Source of the DNA: Candidatus Latescibacterota bacterium
GTDB lineage: Bacteria; Krumholzibacteriota; Krumholzibacteriia; Krumholzibacteriales; Krumholzibacteriaceae
Assembly: GCA_019038625.1 (NCBI GenBank)
Contig: JAHOYU010000082.1
Coordinates: 1-36,829, forward strand
Length of the DNA: 36,829 nt
Direction of reading: 5' to 3'
Below, piece after piece: positions 24,952 through 33,667 of this stretch. A model generated the notes under the pieces. That model was given only the letters and a program-made list of their open reading frames with translations. It was not told the DNA's origin and ran no database searches. Made by a program: the position numbers and the translations under genes. Positions within the stretch are counted from its first letter, which is position 1. Each line of letters opens with the position of its first letter.

Positions 24952-27762
24952 CTAGAAGTTGAATCCTAGAAAGACATCGATCTGTGTATCATCATCGATC
25001 GTCTTGAAATCGGTCTTTCTCACGAAATTCAACCTTATCACCGGAAGATATCCGAGATTCATCTCGATACCGGTACCAATGCTTCCGAGCCAATCAGTAT
25101 CCATTATGAATCCCTCGACCTTTCCAGCGTCAAGGAATAAGGACCCTCTGAACAATGGAAATTCTATTGAGCCGAATGGAAGCCTGACGATGAGTCCGTC
25201 TAAAAGAGGAAATCTGATCTCATTGTTCACAAGCAATGTCCTTCTTCCGGCATATTGACGGAAGTTATAGCCTCGGAGATCCCAGGAGCCTCCAAGATAA
25301 AAGAGTTGAATATCACTACCCCAGGCGTTTCTGCTTACAAATCTCTGTGCAAAAACGACTCTTCTACCAATATTAAAGTAATTCCGCAAATCGAGATTCA
25401 GAGTAGTACTCCCATACGTCGATCCGTCGAGGTCGATGGATTTTCCGACAGACACGCTCATGCGGTGCCCGTTAAGTGGGCCTCCTATACTCCACACAAT
25501 ATTATCTGAAGTGAACGATAGATAATTCGAAAGAAGCATCGACTTACCATCCTGCAAGCCAATATTTGTTATATCGTCGTCACGTTCCATAAATTTAAAA
25601 ACTGTCTGAAGATCGACTCTTCTGAACTTGGAGAAAGGATAACTTAGTCCGCCCATCACACCGTACCTTCGTTCGAAACGGAACATGTCATAGATCGACC
25701 CTACATAACTCGCAAGATGAAAAGCTCCAAAAGCGTAATTAAGTCTGCGTGTCCTGTTTACGTATGTGAATCCGATATTTAGATTTTCCCAGAAATTAGA
25801 AAAATCGTCGGATGCGCTTCCGAACAGGAAAACCAGTTGATGGTCGCCCATGACATCCGTGAGAAAAATCTGGGCACCGTTCCCCATATATCCGTAATCA
25901 GGGTCTACCGCGAAAGCTGCAGCTATAAGATCCACACCAAATCGGACCCTGTAATCCTTATCCCGATATACTCCGGAAGTATCATGTGGAGACGGTTCCC
26001 ATTTCCTGTCCGAGAGATCTTCGAACTTCTCAGGCCTTGAAGTATTATCTTCTTTGATCCTGCCACGATATATGTGATAAGTGCCGCCGCTGTAGGAAGC
26101 CGTTACGAATGTACGTCCATCGTGAGATGGGCAGGGTCCGAATGCTCCACCAAGCACATTGGTCTGTCTGGTGACCAATCCGTTCCTTTTCAGATAGATA
26201 TCATGTGTCCCTTCCCGGTCGGAAGAAAAAAGAAATCCGCTTCCGTCCCGGAGAGGCCTTGGATCTATGTCAGCATTATCTCCCTGCGTCAGCTGTCTCA
26301 CAATGCCTGTAGTGGTGTCGATTGAATAGATGGCCCTTCTTTCTCCTGGTTCCAGATCCCTTCTTTCGGAACTGAATATCACAACATCACTGCCTGGAAG
26401 CCAGCCAGGTGTCGTCTCTTCGTGATAGTCCTCAGTAAGTCTTCTAAAACTTCCATTCGACAGATCATGGATAAACAGGTCTGTCCTGCCATTAAAATCG
26501 ATTGCTGAAAATACGACCGATTTCCTGTCATCCGAGATCGCCGGGGAATTGATTATCCGTGCTTTGTCGTAATCTATTTTTGCAACGACTTCTTCAACAG
26601 CCGTATCATAAAGATATATTGCATCCCGTTCACCGGATTTGGATACAAAAAGAAGAGTGTCGCCAATAGCTGAGATACTGCTCCGGAGTAGAGGAATAGA
26701 TTCGAACCTGTTGCTTCTGCCACCTCTTATGACGTTTCTGCGTTTCCATTCGTTCTTTTTGTTCTTTCTGTGTTTCACAAGTTCAAAAAGATCGATGCTT
26801 CCCAATCCGAACCCAAGACAAAATACTCTGTCCTCTTCACCCTCCTCTCCACGCACCGTGACCGGATGATTTTCGAAAGACCATTCATCGGGAGATATCT
26901 GTTCCGCTATCTCTCCCACTCTACGCCTTGACATTATCGACGGGTAATGTCTTTTCCTCAGATATTCCTGCCAATCTCTGTCCAGTTCGTCCTCTTTAAG
27001 ACCTATCGTTTTTTCGAGTACAAGGTCGAACCTGTCTGATTTCCACCAGTTCTCGAGGATCATTCTAACTGCCTTATGACCGAATCTTCCCGCGATGTAA
27101 TGAAGAGCAGATTCACCTTCCTTGTACATCATGTAAGTTCCCAGGATCCTCCATAGATCCTGAAGAGAATATAGTTTCCCGTAAGTGACCGCATCCCTTA
27201 TGAACATATCAGCCTCAGTGTCCGGGGCGCCATGCGCAAGAAACTCGGCTAGTCCTTCTGTAAACCAGAGAGGTGGGTGCGTATACGTGTATTTTCGTCT
27301 GGAGCTCATTACAGAATGGAGTTTTTCCAGCATGAAGACATGGACCATCTCATGTCGAAAAACCGATTTAAGACCGGAATACGATCCCATAAATGGCAAA
27401 GCCACGCGGCCTTTGATGAATTCAGTGAATCCGCCTGTTCCCTCTGACACCATGTATGGTATTACATTAGTCTCCTTGAAATCGTGGTGGGTCCCATAGA
27501 GGATTATCGGGATCTTCCTGTCGAATTCAAGGTCAAAATAATCTGAATATTCCTCATAGACATCTTCCACGAACCCCGAGACGAATTGAGCCAGCGCTAT
27601 TTCTTCAGGATAATAGAATATTTCGGAATGTTCAGTTTCGATCACACGCCATTCTTTTGTTATATACTGAATCTTGTTTTTCCCGAACGGATACTGTGCC
27701 TGGGCTGGAGAGACGATGGCAGCTCCCAGAAGGATAATGGTCAATGTAAGGGCTTTACGCAT
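24952..27762 (-). CDS. Outer-membrane protein: zinc-protease-like domain, beta-propeller, C-terminal barrel
   Basis: A 936-residue exported protein. A signal peptide covers residues 1-22 (cleavage after AQA). Residues about 30-280 resemble a gluzincin (peptidase-MA-like) domain: HEMVH at 137-141 and WFTEGLAEF at 166-174, supplying the third zinc ligand. Residues about 320-600 hold PD40/TolB-like propeller repeats (FSSDREGTHDIYL, FSAIDFNGRTDLFIHD). About 620-936 look like an Omp85/BamA-type barrel, with GGSWDLRGY and a terminal Phe in FLGFNF. Similar composite proteins occur in FCB and related phyla, but no substrate is known to me. The ATG has CGGAGG within the palindrome CCTCCGGAGG. It lies 109 bases after dapF, with no terminator seen. 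Confidence 0.85.
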   Translation of the reverse strand: MRKALTLTIILLGAAIVSPAQAQYPFGKNKIQYITKEWRVIETEHSEIFYYPEEIALAQFVSGFVEDVYEEYSDYFDLEFDRKIPIILYGTHHDFKETNVIPYMVSEGTGGFTEFIKGRVALPFMGSYSGLKSVFRHEMVHVFMLEKLHSVMSSRRKYTYTHPPLWFTEGLAEFLAHGAPDTEADMFIRDAVTYGKLYSLQDLWRILGTYMMYKEGESALHYIAGRFGHKAVRMILENWWKSDRFDLVLEKTIGLKEDELDRDWQEYLRKRHYPSIMSRRRVGEIAEQISPDEWSFENHPVTVRGEEGEEDRVFCLGFGLGSIDLFELVKHRKNKKNEWKRRNVIRGGRSNRFESIPLLRSSISAIGDTLLFVSKSGERDAIYLYDTAVEEVVAKIDYDKARIINSPAISDDRKSVVFSAIDFNGRTDLFIHDLSNGSFRRLTEDYHEETTPGWLPGSDVVIFSSERRDLEPGERRAIYSIDTTTGIVRQLTQGDNADIDPRPLRDGSGFLFSSDREGTHDIYLKRNGLVTRQTNVLGGAFGPCPSHDGRTFVTASYSGGTYHIYRGRIKEDNTSRPEKFEDLSDRKWEPSPHDTSGVYRDKDYRVRFGVDLIAAAFAVDPDYGYMGNGAQIFLTDVMGDHQLVFLFGSASDDFSNFWENLNIGFTYVNRTRRLNYAFGAFHLASYVGSIYDMFRFERRYGVMGGLSYPFSKFRRVDLQTVFKFMERDDDITNIGLQDGKSMLLSNYLSFTSDNIVWSIGGPLNGHRMSVSVGKSIDLDGSTYGSTTLNLDLRNYFNIGRRVVFAQRFVSRNAWGSDIQLFYLGGSWDLRGYNFRQYAGRRTLLVNNEIRFPLLDGLIVRLPFGSIEFPLFRGSLFLDAGKVEGFIMDTDWLGSIGTGIEMNLGYLPVIRLNFVRKTDFKTIDDDTQIDVFLGFNF

Positions 27763-27871
27763 AATTCCTCCGGAGGGGCTTTCACTCTAAATCTGTGCAA
27801 ATGAAACATGGATAGCAAGCCTTATCGGCAAACAATGGCGCATCGGCTCTTCGAGTGGAATTAAACATGAC

Positions 27872-28696
27872 TTAGAGGTAATTTCGCACTTCAAAATCAC
27901 CCTTGAATGCCACGATGGCCGGGCCTTTCAGAAAGCAATCCTGCGCTCCATTCCCTGTAGGAATAAAATCTACTTTAAGAGTGTCGCCACTCGTCCCCCG
28001 GCATCTTAGTGGACTTCCTGTAATCCCCAGTGCGGCGCAAACAGCAGCCAGAGAGATAGCACCTGTCCCACAGGCCAGAGTCTCGTCCTCTACACCTCTT
28101 TCGTAGGTCCTGTACCTTACAAAGTCCTTCCCGATCACGGAGACGAGATTGAAGTTCACTCCCTCAGGTGCAAACTCGTCTGCGTTACGGACCTTTCTTC
28201 CAAGTTCCAGAAAACGTTCCCTGCTCCAGCTATCAACATCTTCTGTTACCAGCACTGCATGCGGAACACCACACACGGCGTATCCTACCTCTATGCCTGC
28301 ATCCTCTACCGGCACTTGAAGTCTCATATCCCTGACAGATCCTACGCCGATCCTGACATCCTCTCCGATCATTTCAGCATCGATGGGTCCCGCTTTTGTC
28401 TCGAAAACCATCTTTTGGGACACAATACCCTTTAAATATGCAAAACTGGCAGCACATCTGGCACCGTTGCCACACATCTCGGCCTCTTCACCGTCCTTGT
28501 TGAAATACAGCATCCTGAAATCACATTTTTCCGAAGGACGGATCAGTATGAGTCCATCAGCACCTATGCCGGTATGATCGGTACACAGCGCATCTATCAG
28601 ATGCCTGGAATAGTCGATTTCAGAAGACATATCCTCTATCATCACAAAATCGTTTCCAGCTCCATGCATTTTATAGAATTCAACTTTGTCCTTCAC
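27872..28696 (-). CDS. dapF: Diaminopimelate epimerase
   Basis: A 274-residue, cofactor-free racemase that converts LL- to meso-diaminopimelate for lysine and peptidoglycan synthesis. The two catalytic cysteines are C75 (EMCGNGARC) and C209 (LACGTGA); the N-terminal MHGAGNDFV is also typical. The GTG start overlaps the stop of the lipoprotein gene as GTGA, with GGCGGAGGA ahead. No other dap gene is in the window. The 109 bases downstream, before the barrel gene, hold no gene and no clear hairpin. Confidence 0.97.
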   Translation of the reverse strand: MKDKVEFYKMHGAGNDFVMIEDMSSEIDYSRHLIDALCTDHTGIGADGLILIRPSEKCDFRMLYFNKDGEEAEMCGNGARCAASFAYLKGIVSQKMVFETKAGPIDAEMIGEDVRIGVGSVRDMRLQVPVEDAGIEVGYAVCGVPHAVLVTEDVDSWSRERFLELGRKVRNADEFAPEGVNFNLVSVIGKDFVRYRTYERGVEDETLACGTGAISLAAVCAALGITGSPLRCRGTSGDTLKVDFIPTGNGAQDCFLKGPAIVAFKGDFEVRNYL

Positions 28697-29751
28697 TCCT
28701 CCGCCCTTCCGATCGTAACCGGGGAAATGACTTTCTTTTCACCTGGAGAGACATTGATAGTATCAGGAAGTAAAATAAGAGGTTCAAGAATGATTCTGCT
28801 TGAATCGTCAGGTGCGTTATAGTTGCCCGGCAGGCTATCGGCAAGGACATCTATAAATGCACTGAAGAGATACGCTCCTGGCTTGACCTTATATATAAGG
28901 TAATTACCGAGCGTGTCAACCTTGGCGTAATACGAGTCCTCCAGAGGCGGAACTCCTTTTAATCTGACTGAAGGAATTCCTTCTACCCCGGTAGAGTCAT
29001 TCAGGACACCCTCTATGCTGCCAGGTTCATCCGGGTCGATTACGTTAATATCGACATTTCTTGCAGATGTGTGAGCCGGGGAGAGGATAATGGTGTCTGG
29101 ATGTTCCATAGCGAATTCTTTCCCAAAAGAATACTTCCCGTCCCCATCTGTGTCTTTGAATGCCCATACTCTGTATCCAGAACTATCTGCAGGGAGAGCC
29201 CTGAAAATGAAATTGCCAAATGGGTCAGCATAGGCGATCCTGGCTTCCGGAGCGGAATGCAGCTCTCTTGATGTATCGTCTTCTGCCTTTACCAGATATG
29301 CTACACCCATGGAATCCGGGGACTGCTTAAAAAGAATCTTCCCGGTTATATTTCCAGGGGGAATCCTGTCAGTCGTCGAAAAATAATACCTGTAATTTTT
29401 TCTGCTCTCGACAAGGTGATTGTCCCTGAATCCAGGCTGGATCAGAATGCATACTGTCGTTTCCGGAAGCTGTTCCCTGAAAATAAGTTCAAGGACAGTC
29501 CCTTTAGCGCTTATTTTCTCGAATTCAAGAGTCGGATAGGTCTTTATCCTGCTTTTGAAACTTTCGCCGTCGATCTTTTCCGAAAACTCGATGGTGACAG
29601 AGGAATTCCTTGAGACCCCGGTCGAGTCACTTGCCGGAATCACAGACGAGATCAGGGGGGCGGTTTTGTCCTCCGGCCCACCTGATGGCGGTTCTATGAC
29701 GGCACACGAACAGAAAAGTGCAAGTAAACAACCCCATCGAAATCGATTCAT
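28693..29751 (-). CDS. Ig-like (Big_5/SbsA type) lipoprotein
   Basis: A 352-residue predicted lipoprotein. A short signal sequence ends at C16 (LALFCSC), followed by EPPSGGPEDKTAPLI, a pattern common in Bacteroidetes-like Ig lipoproteins (C, then GGP.D..PP). Residues about 30-125 form a bacterial Ig-like domain (SVTIEFSEKI, YYFSTTD), then beta-rich carboxypeptidase-regulatory-like segments (GNITGKILFK, FIFRALPADSSGYRVWAF, YLIYKVKPGAYLFSAFID). The function is unknown; surface or periplasmic scaffolding is inference. It is packed between argF (5-base gap) and dapF (4-base overlap), so it is co-transcribed with biosynthetic genes. GAGGAT lies just before the ATG. Confidence 0.8.
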   Translation of the reverse strand: MNRFRWGCLLALFCSCAVIEPPSGGPEDKTAPLISSVIPASDSTGVSRNSSVTIEFSEKIDGESFKSRIKTYPTLEFEKISAKGTVLELIFREQLPETTVCILIQPGFRDNHLVESRKNYRYYFSTTDRIPPGNITGKILFKQSPDSMGVAYLVKAEDDTSRELHSAPEARIAYADPFGNFIFRALPADSSGYRVWAFKDTDGDGKYSFGKEFAMEHPDTIILSPAHTSARNVDINVIDPDEPGSIEGVLNDSTGVEGIPSVRLKGVPPLEDSYYAKVDTLGNYLIYKVKPGAYLFSAFIDVLADSLPGNYNAPDDSSRIILEPLILLPDTINVSPGEKKVISPVTIGRAEE

Positions 29752-29756
29752 ATCCT

Positions 29757-30692
29757 CTACAGCTCTCTGTCTGTTGGCATCAGAAGTGCAATGATGGCTC
29801 TCTGTATGTGAAGTCGGTTCTCTGCTTCGTCATACACGACGGATCTTTTACTGTCGATCACGGAATCGCTGACTTCCTCACCCCGGTGTGCCGGAAGACA
29901 GTGCATAAAAATCGCGTTCCCGCCGGCAAGCCCCATAAGTTTATCGTTTATCTGATAGGGACGGAATACCCGAAGTCTCTCTGCTTTTTCCGATTCCTGC
30001 CCCATGCTGGCCCATACGTCAGAATAGATCACATCGGCATCTCTGACTGCCTCAGCAGGATCCTCAATCCATTCATAATCCAGATTTCCGTCTTTCTTTA
30101 CTTCCGCAACATATGAATCTTCGAGCTGATAACCAGCAGGAGAATTCAGGACAAATTTGAACTGGAATCTTGCGGCAGCGTTCAGCCAGCTTCTTGCCAC
30201 ATTATTGCCATCACCGACAAACACAACTTTCTTTCCCTCGATATTTTCAAGGTGTTCTTCTATCGTCAATATATCTCCCATGACCTGACATGGATGCAGC
30301 AGGTCGGTAAGACCATTTATCACCGGAACAGAAGCATTGGCGGCAAGAGTGTCAACCATCCCCTGATCGAAAGTCCTGATCATTATTCCGTCTACATACC
30401 TGGAAAGTACTTCTCCGACATCCTTTGGAGACTCACGATTTCCGATTCCGATCTCTTTATCCGTTATATAGAGACTCGAACCACCCAGCTGCCTGATAGA
30501 TATTTCAAAACTGATTCTTGTCCTCAAGCTAGGCTTGTGAAATATACACGCAAGGACGCGCCCTGGATGCGAAGGCTCAAGCTTGAACTCCCTCGCGAGA
30601 GGCTTCTGCTTTTTGCTGAGTTCAAGGATAACCCTGAGCTCATCCCTGCTGAAATCCCTGATCGACAGAAAATCCTTTTTACTCAATTTCAT
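29757..30692 (-). CDS. argF: Ornithine carbamoyltransferase
   Basis: A 311-residue enzyme that joins carbamoyl phosphate to ornithine to form citrulline in arginine synthesis. The carbamoyl-phosphate loop reads SLRTR (55-59) instead of the usual STRTR. HPCQ is at 133-136, DVWASMGQE supplies the ornithine-binding loop, and HCLPAHRGEEV is near the C-terminus. These favour ornithine over aspartate or acetylornithine as substrate. The ATG follows the hslU stop by 12 bases, with AGGAGG at ideal distance. No other arg gene is in the window, so the enzyme must work with genes elsewhere. Confidence 0.95.
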   Translation of the reverse strand: MKLSKKDFLSIRDFSRDELRVILELSKKQKPLAREFKLEPSHPGRVLACIFHKPSLRTRISFEISIRQLGGSSLYITDKEIGIGNRESPKDVGEVLSRYVDGIMIRTFDQGMVDTLAANASVPVINGLTDLLHPCQVMGDILTIEEHLENIEGKKVVFVGDGNNVARSWLNAAARFQFKFVLNSPAGYQLEDSYVAEVKKDGNLDYEWIEDPAEAVRDADVIYSDVWASMGQESEKAERLRVFRPYQINDKLMGLAGGNAIFMHCLPAHRGEEVSDSVIDSKRSVVYDEAENRLHIQRAIIALLMPTDREL

Positions 30693-30704
30693 ACGTCTTT
30701 CCTC

Positions 30705-32048
30705 CTAGAGTATGTACCTCGCAAGATCATCATCACCTATGATCTTGTCCAACTTATTCTTGACGAATTTTGCATTTACACCGACTTTTTGTATCTTCGG
30801 GTCTGGAAGATCGAAAAGCAGATCCTCCAGCAAGCTCGTAAGGATCGTGTGCAATCTCCTGGCTCCGATATTCTCCATCTTCTGATTGACCGAATACGCC
30901 ATTCGGGCTATCTCTTTAATTGCGCCGAGAGTAAAGGTCAATCTGCAGCCTTCAGTTTCTATCATTGTCTGATATTGCTTAACAAGCGCGTTTTCCGGTT
31001 CCAGAAGAATTCTTTCAAAATCTTCAGCTGTCAACTGATCGAGTTCCACTCTTATCGGAAACCTCCCCTGCAATTCGGGGACAAGATCAGATGGTTTCGA
31101 CATGTGAAAAGCCCCTGCTGCCATAAAAAGGATATGATCAGTTTTTACCTGGCCATATTTCGTGCTCACATTACAACCCTCTACTATGGGCAGAATATCC
31201 CGCTGCACACCTTCCCTCGAAACGTCGGGGCCGTGTCCACCCGATCCTGTTCTGGCAATCTTGTCGATCTCGTCAATGAATACTATCCCGGTCTCCTCTA
31301 CAGCTGAAATGGCACGAGATACAATTGAATCCATATCGACAAGTTTTTCCTTCTCCTCATGAATCAGTATCTTCCTGGCCTCTTCCACTGTGACTTTCTT
31401 CCCTTTCTGACGGCGCGGCACCATTTTCTCCAGGCCTTCAGGAAACTTGATCCCCATTTCTTCGATACCCGATCCTGAAAATATCTCTATCATTGGATGT
31501 GCTTTGTCGAAAGTCTGAATTGTCACCTCGCGGTCGTCAAGGTCACCGCTTTCAAGTTTCTTCCTGAGTTTATCCTTCGTTCGCTTACGCCTTTCCTCCG
31601 TCTCTGTATCCATCACCGCTCCCCCGGTCGCAGCGGGTAGTAGCAGGTCGAGCAGCCGGTCTGTAGCATTTTCAATTGCTGCTATTTCAACTTCCAGAAA
31701 TACTTTTTCCTTTTCCATGCTTATCCCGACCTCTACAAGGTCCCTTATCATGGATTCGACATCTCTGCCGACATAACCTACCTCCGTAAACTTGGTAGCC
31801 TCGACCTTTACGAACGGAGCCTGGGCAAGTCTGGCGAGACGCCTTGCGATTTCGGTCTTTCCTACACCGGTAGGACCGATCATTATTATGTTATTAGGAA
31901 GTATTTCTTCACGAATCTTATCTACTATCCTTCGTCGTCTCCACCTGTTTCTAAGGGCGATCGCTACAGATCTCTTCGCCTGCGTCTGCCCGATTATGTA
32001 TTTATCCAGTTCGGCGACAATCTCGCCAGGTGTCATTTCTCTCATCAT
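30705..32048 (-). CDS. hslU: HslU, ATPase subunit of the HslVU protease
   Basis: A 447-residue AAA+ unfoldase that feeds substrates into HslV. Walker A is GPTGVGKTE (58-66), Walker B is VFIDEIDKI, an HslU-specific I domain fills about 110-245, and sensor and arginine-finger regions follow ([12 protein letters not shown]). The C-terminus DLARYIL is the tail that inserts between HslV subunits to activate them. The ATG overlaps the hslV stop as ATGATGA, and AGGAGG at its end serves argF. The start [11 protein letters not shown] could be at either of the first two ATGs. Confidence 0.98.
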   Translation of the reverse strand: MMREMTPGEIVAELDKYIIGQTQAKRSVAIALRNRWRRRRIVDKIREEILPNNIIMIGPTGVGKTEIARRLARLAQAPFVKVEATKFTEVGYVGRDVESMIRDLVEVGISMEKEKVFLEVEIAAIENATDRLLDLLLPAATGGAVMDTETEERRKRTKDKLRKKLESGDLDDREVTIQTFDKAHPMIEIFSGSGIEEMGIKFPEGLEKMVPRRQKGKKVTVEEARKILIHEEKEKLVDMDSIVSRAISAVEETGIVFIDEIDKIARTGSGGHGPDVSREGVQRDILPIVEGCNVSTKYGQVKTDHILFMAAGAFHMSKPSDLVPELQGRFPIRVELDQLTAEDFERILLEPENALVKQYQTMIETEGCRLTFTLGAIKEIARMAYSVNQKMENIGARRLHTILTSLLEDLLFDLPDPKIQKVGVNAKFVKNKLDKIIGDDDLARYIL

Positions 32049-32584
32049 TTACCATCCCGGAGAGTTTCGATTGAAATGTTGTCATTCGTGTATATACATA
32101 TCCCTGCAGCTATCTTCAGGGACTCTTTAACGACTGATTCCGGGTCAAGCCTGGTATTCGACCTCAATGCCCTTGCCGCAGCCAGTGCGTAAGAACCGCC
32201 TGAACCTATCGCAAGTATATCATCGTCAGGTTCCACTACATCTCCCTTGCCTGATATAAGAAGGGAATGTTTTGCATCCATTACGACAAGTAGCGCTTCC
32301 AGATGACGCAGGATCTTATCGCTACGCCAGTCCCTAGCCATCTCGACTGCTGCCTTCATCATATTCCCGTTGAATTCATCGAGTTTCCCCTCGAATCTGG
32401 AGAACAGAGTCATCGCGTCAGCAGTGCTTCCAGCGAACCCGGCAAGGACGGTTTTGTCACGGATAGCTCTTATTTTTCGTGCACCATGTTTTACAACGGT
32501 ATCACCAAAAGTAACCTGTCCGTCACCGCCTAAAGCGGCCTTTTTCCCAATTCGTACACCAAGAATCGTAGTTCCCTTGAACAT
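32045..32584 (-). CDS. hslV: HslV, peptidase subunit of the HslVU protease
   Basis: A 179-residue threonine protease that forms the proteasome-like double hexamer. The N-terminal [11 protein letters not shown] has the catalytic Thr (T5) after a four-residue propeptide that is removed on maturation; GDGQVT and the [14 protein letters not shown] region are typical. The frame is open to an ATG four codons upstream (32596), but GGGAGGAGAT lies directly before the ATG at 32584, so I take the shorter start. The xerC-hslV gap is 84 bases and contains no terminator. The gene is coupled to hslU by a 4-base overlap. Confidence 0.97.
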   Translation of the reverse strand: MFKGTTILGVRIGKKAALGGDGQVTFGDTVVKHGARKIRAIRDKTVLAGFAGSTADAMTLFSRFEGKLDEFNGNMMKAAVEMARDWRSDKILRHLEALLVVMDAKHSLLISGKGDVVEPDDDILAIGSGGSYALAAARALRSNTRLDPESVVKESLKIAAGICIYTNDNISIETLRDGK

Positions 32585-32668
32585 ATCTCCTCCCATGCAT
32601 CCACACTAAACAGTAAAATCAGTTTCATAATCGTCATTCAACTTCCTGCTCCTGAGCGGGTACACTCT

Positions 32669-33595
32669 TCATGCTCTTGGATGAGCCAGATCGTATACTT
32701 CCCTTAGACGTTCGGATGTCAGGTGAGTATATATCTGTGTCGTCGAAAGATTTACATGCCCCAGGAGATCCTGTACCGCGCGAAGATCCGCTCCAGCGTC
32801 AAGAAGGTGAGTCGCGAAAGAATGCCTGAGGACGTGAGGACTCATCCTGGAGAGAGAAGCGACCTGTTCGAGATATTTTTTTACTATCCTCTGCACGGTT
32901 CGCCTGCTTATGGGCCTTCCTCCCCTACCCGCTATGAGGGGAAGGTCTTTCCATTCTGAATATTGTGTTGAAATGGATCGGTCTTTCAACGCTTCTTCAG
33001 GAATGCCATATTCTCCTGAAATATAGATCTTCAGAGATTCCGCTGATTTGCCTGACAGCGGCAGGAGACGTTCTTTCAGCCTTTTGCCGAGAACCAGGAT
33101 CGTTCCCCTGGAGAAATCACAATTTTTCAACGAACATCCGACCAGTTCGGCAAGCCGCATACCGGTTCCATATAGAAGTTCGAGGACAGCCCTGTCCCGG
33201 ACTCCTTTTCTATTGGTCATATCTGGAAGAGACATCATCCTTTCCATTGCATCTTTTGCGGCAAACTCGGGTAGATCTCTTCCAGTCTTAGGTGTATTCA
33301 ACCCCACAGTCGGATCGGTTTTTGTATAATCATGGCTCAGGCAGAACGAGAAGAAGGATCTTAATGAAGCAACTTTCCGCGCTATCGACCTGGGTGAATA
33401 ACCATCTCTTGAAAGAGTGCCAAGATAAGATCGCAAAGCTATGCCATCGATTTTTTCCGGACTGTCAGAGCCTGTCTCCACCTTTATATATTCAGCAAAT
33501 TTCAATATATCTGACTCATAAGCGAGCAGAGTCGATTCCGAGACTTTCTTTTCGATGCCGATATGCAAAAGATATTTCTTCAGGAGTCCGAGCAT
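32669..33595 (-). CDS. xerC: Site-specific tyrosine recombinase XerC
   Basis: A recombinase of about 308 residues, the probable XerC partner of the XerD encoded at 18226-19143. The catalytic set is visible: Arg in GTGMRLAEL, Lys in LGKRLKER, HVLRHSFATH, the GHVNLSTTQIYT segment with Tyr, and the C-terminal HPRA. The longest frame starts at 33646, but the ATG at 33595 has GGAGG five bases ahead and begins MLGLLKKYLLHIG, typical of Xer N-termini. Position in topA-trmFO-xerC-hslV-hslU matches CodV/XerC loci of Firmicutes, which supports the XerC name over XerD. Confidence 0.93.
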   Translation of the reverse strand: MLGLLKKYLLHIGIEKKVSESTLLAYESDILKFAEYIKVETGSDSPEKIDGIALRSYLGTLSRDGYSPRSIARKVASLRSFFSFCLSHDYTKTDPTVGLNTPKTGRDLPEFAAKDAMERMMSLPDMTNRKGVRDRAVLELLYGTGMRLAELVGCSLKNCDFSRGTILVLGKRLKERLLPLSGKSAESLKIYISGEYGIPEEALKDRSISTQYSEWKDLPLIAGRGGRPISRRTVQRIVKKYLEQVASLSRMSPHVLRHSFATHLLDAGADLRAVQDLLGHVNLSTTQIYTHLTSERLREVYDLAHPRA

Positions 33596-33667
33596 GCAGC
33601 CTCCATTTGACCTGAGTGACAACTCTTTCTTCCTCTCGGGAACCATATCATGTTATTGATCAGCACA

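Noticed and set aside
27763-27871. Terminator or small RNA between dapF and the barrel protein
   Set aside because: No stable hairpin with a T-run is visible; only the CCTCCGGAGG palindrome that contains the ribosome binding site stands out.
29757-30692. N-acetyl- or N-succinylornithine carbamoyltransferase, because of SLRTR
   Set aside because: The DVWASMGQE and HCLPAHRGEEV segments fit ordinary ornithine carbamoyltransferase; the one-residue change in the phosphate loop is not enough to reassign it.
30252-31307. Plus-strand frame of 351 codons opposite argF and hslU
   Set aside because: It spans two well-supported minus-strand genes and their junction, and its translation shows no recognisable domain.
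32606-32640. Possible 10-codon leader peptide (MTIMKLILLF) in the xerC-hslV gap on the minus strand
   Set aside because: A short ATG frame follows a purine-rich stretch, but there is no hairpin pair or codon bias that would suggest attenuation; chance is likely.
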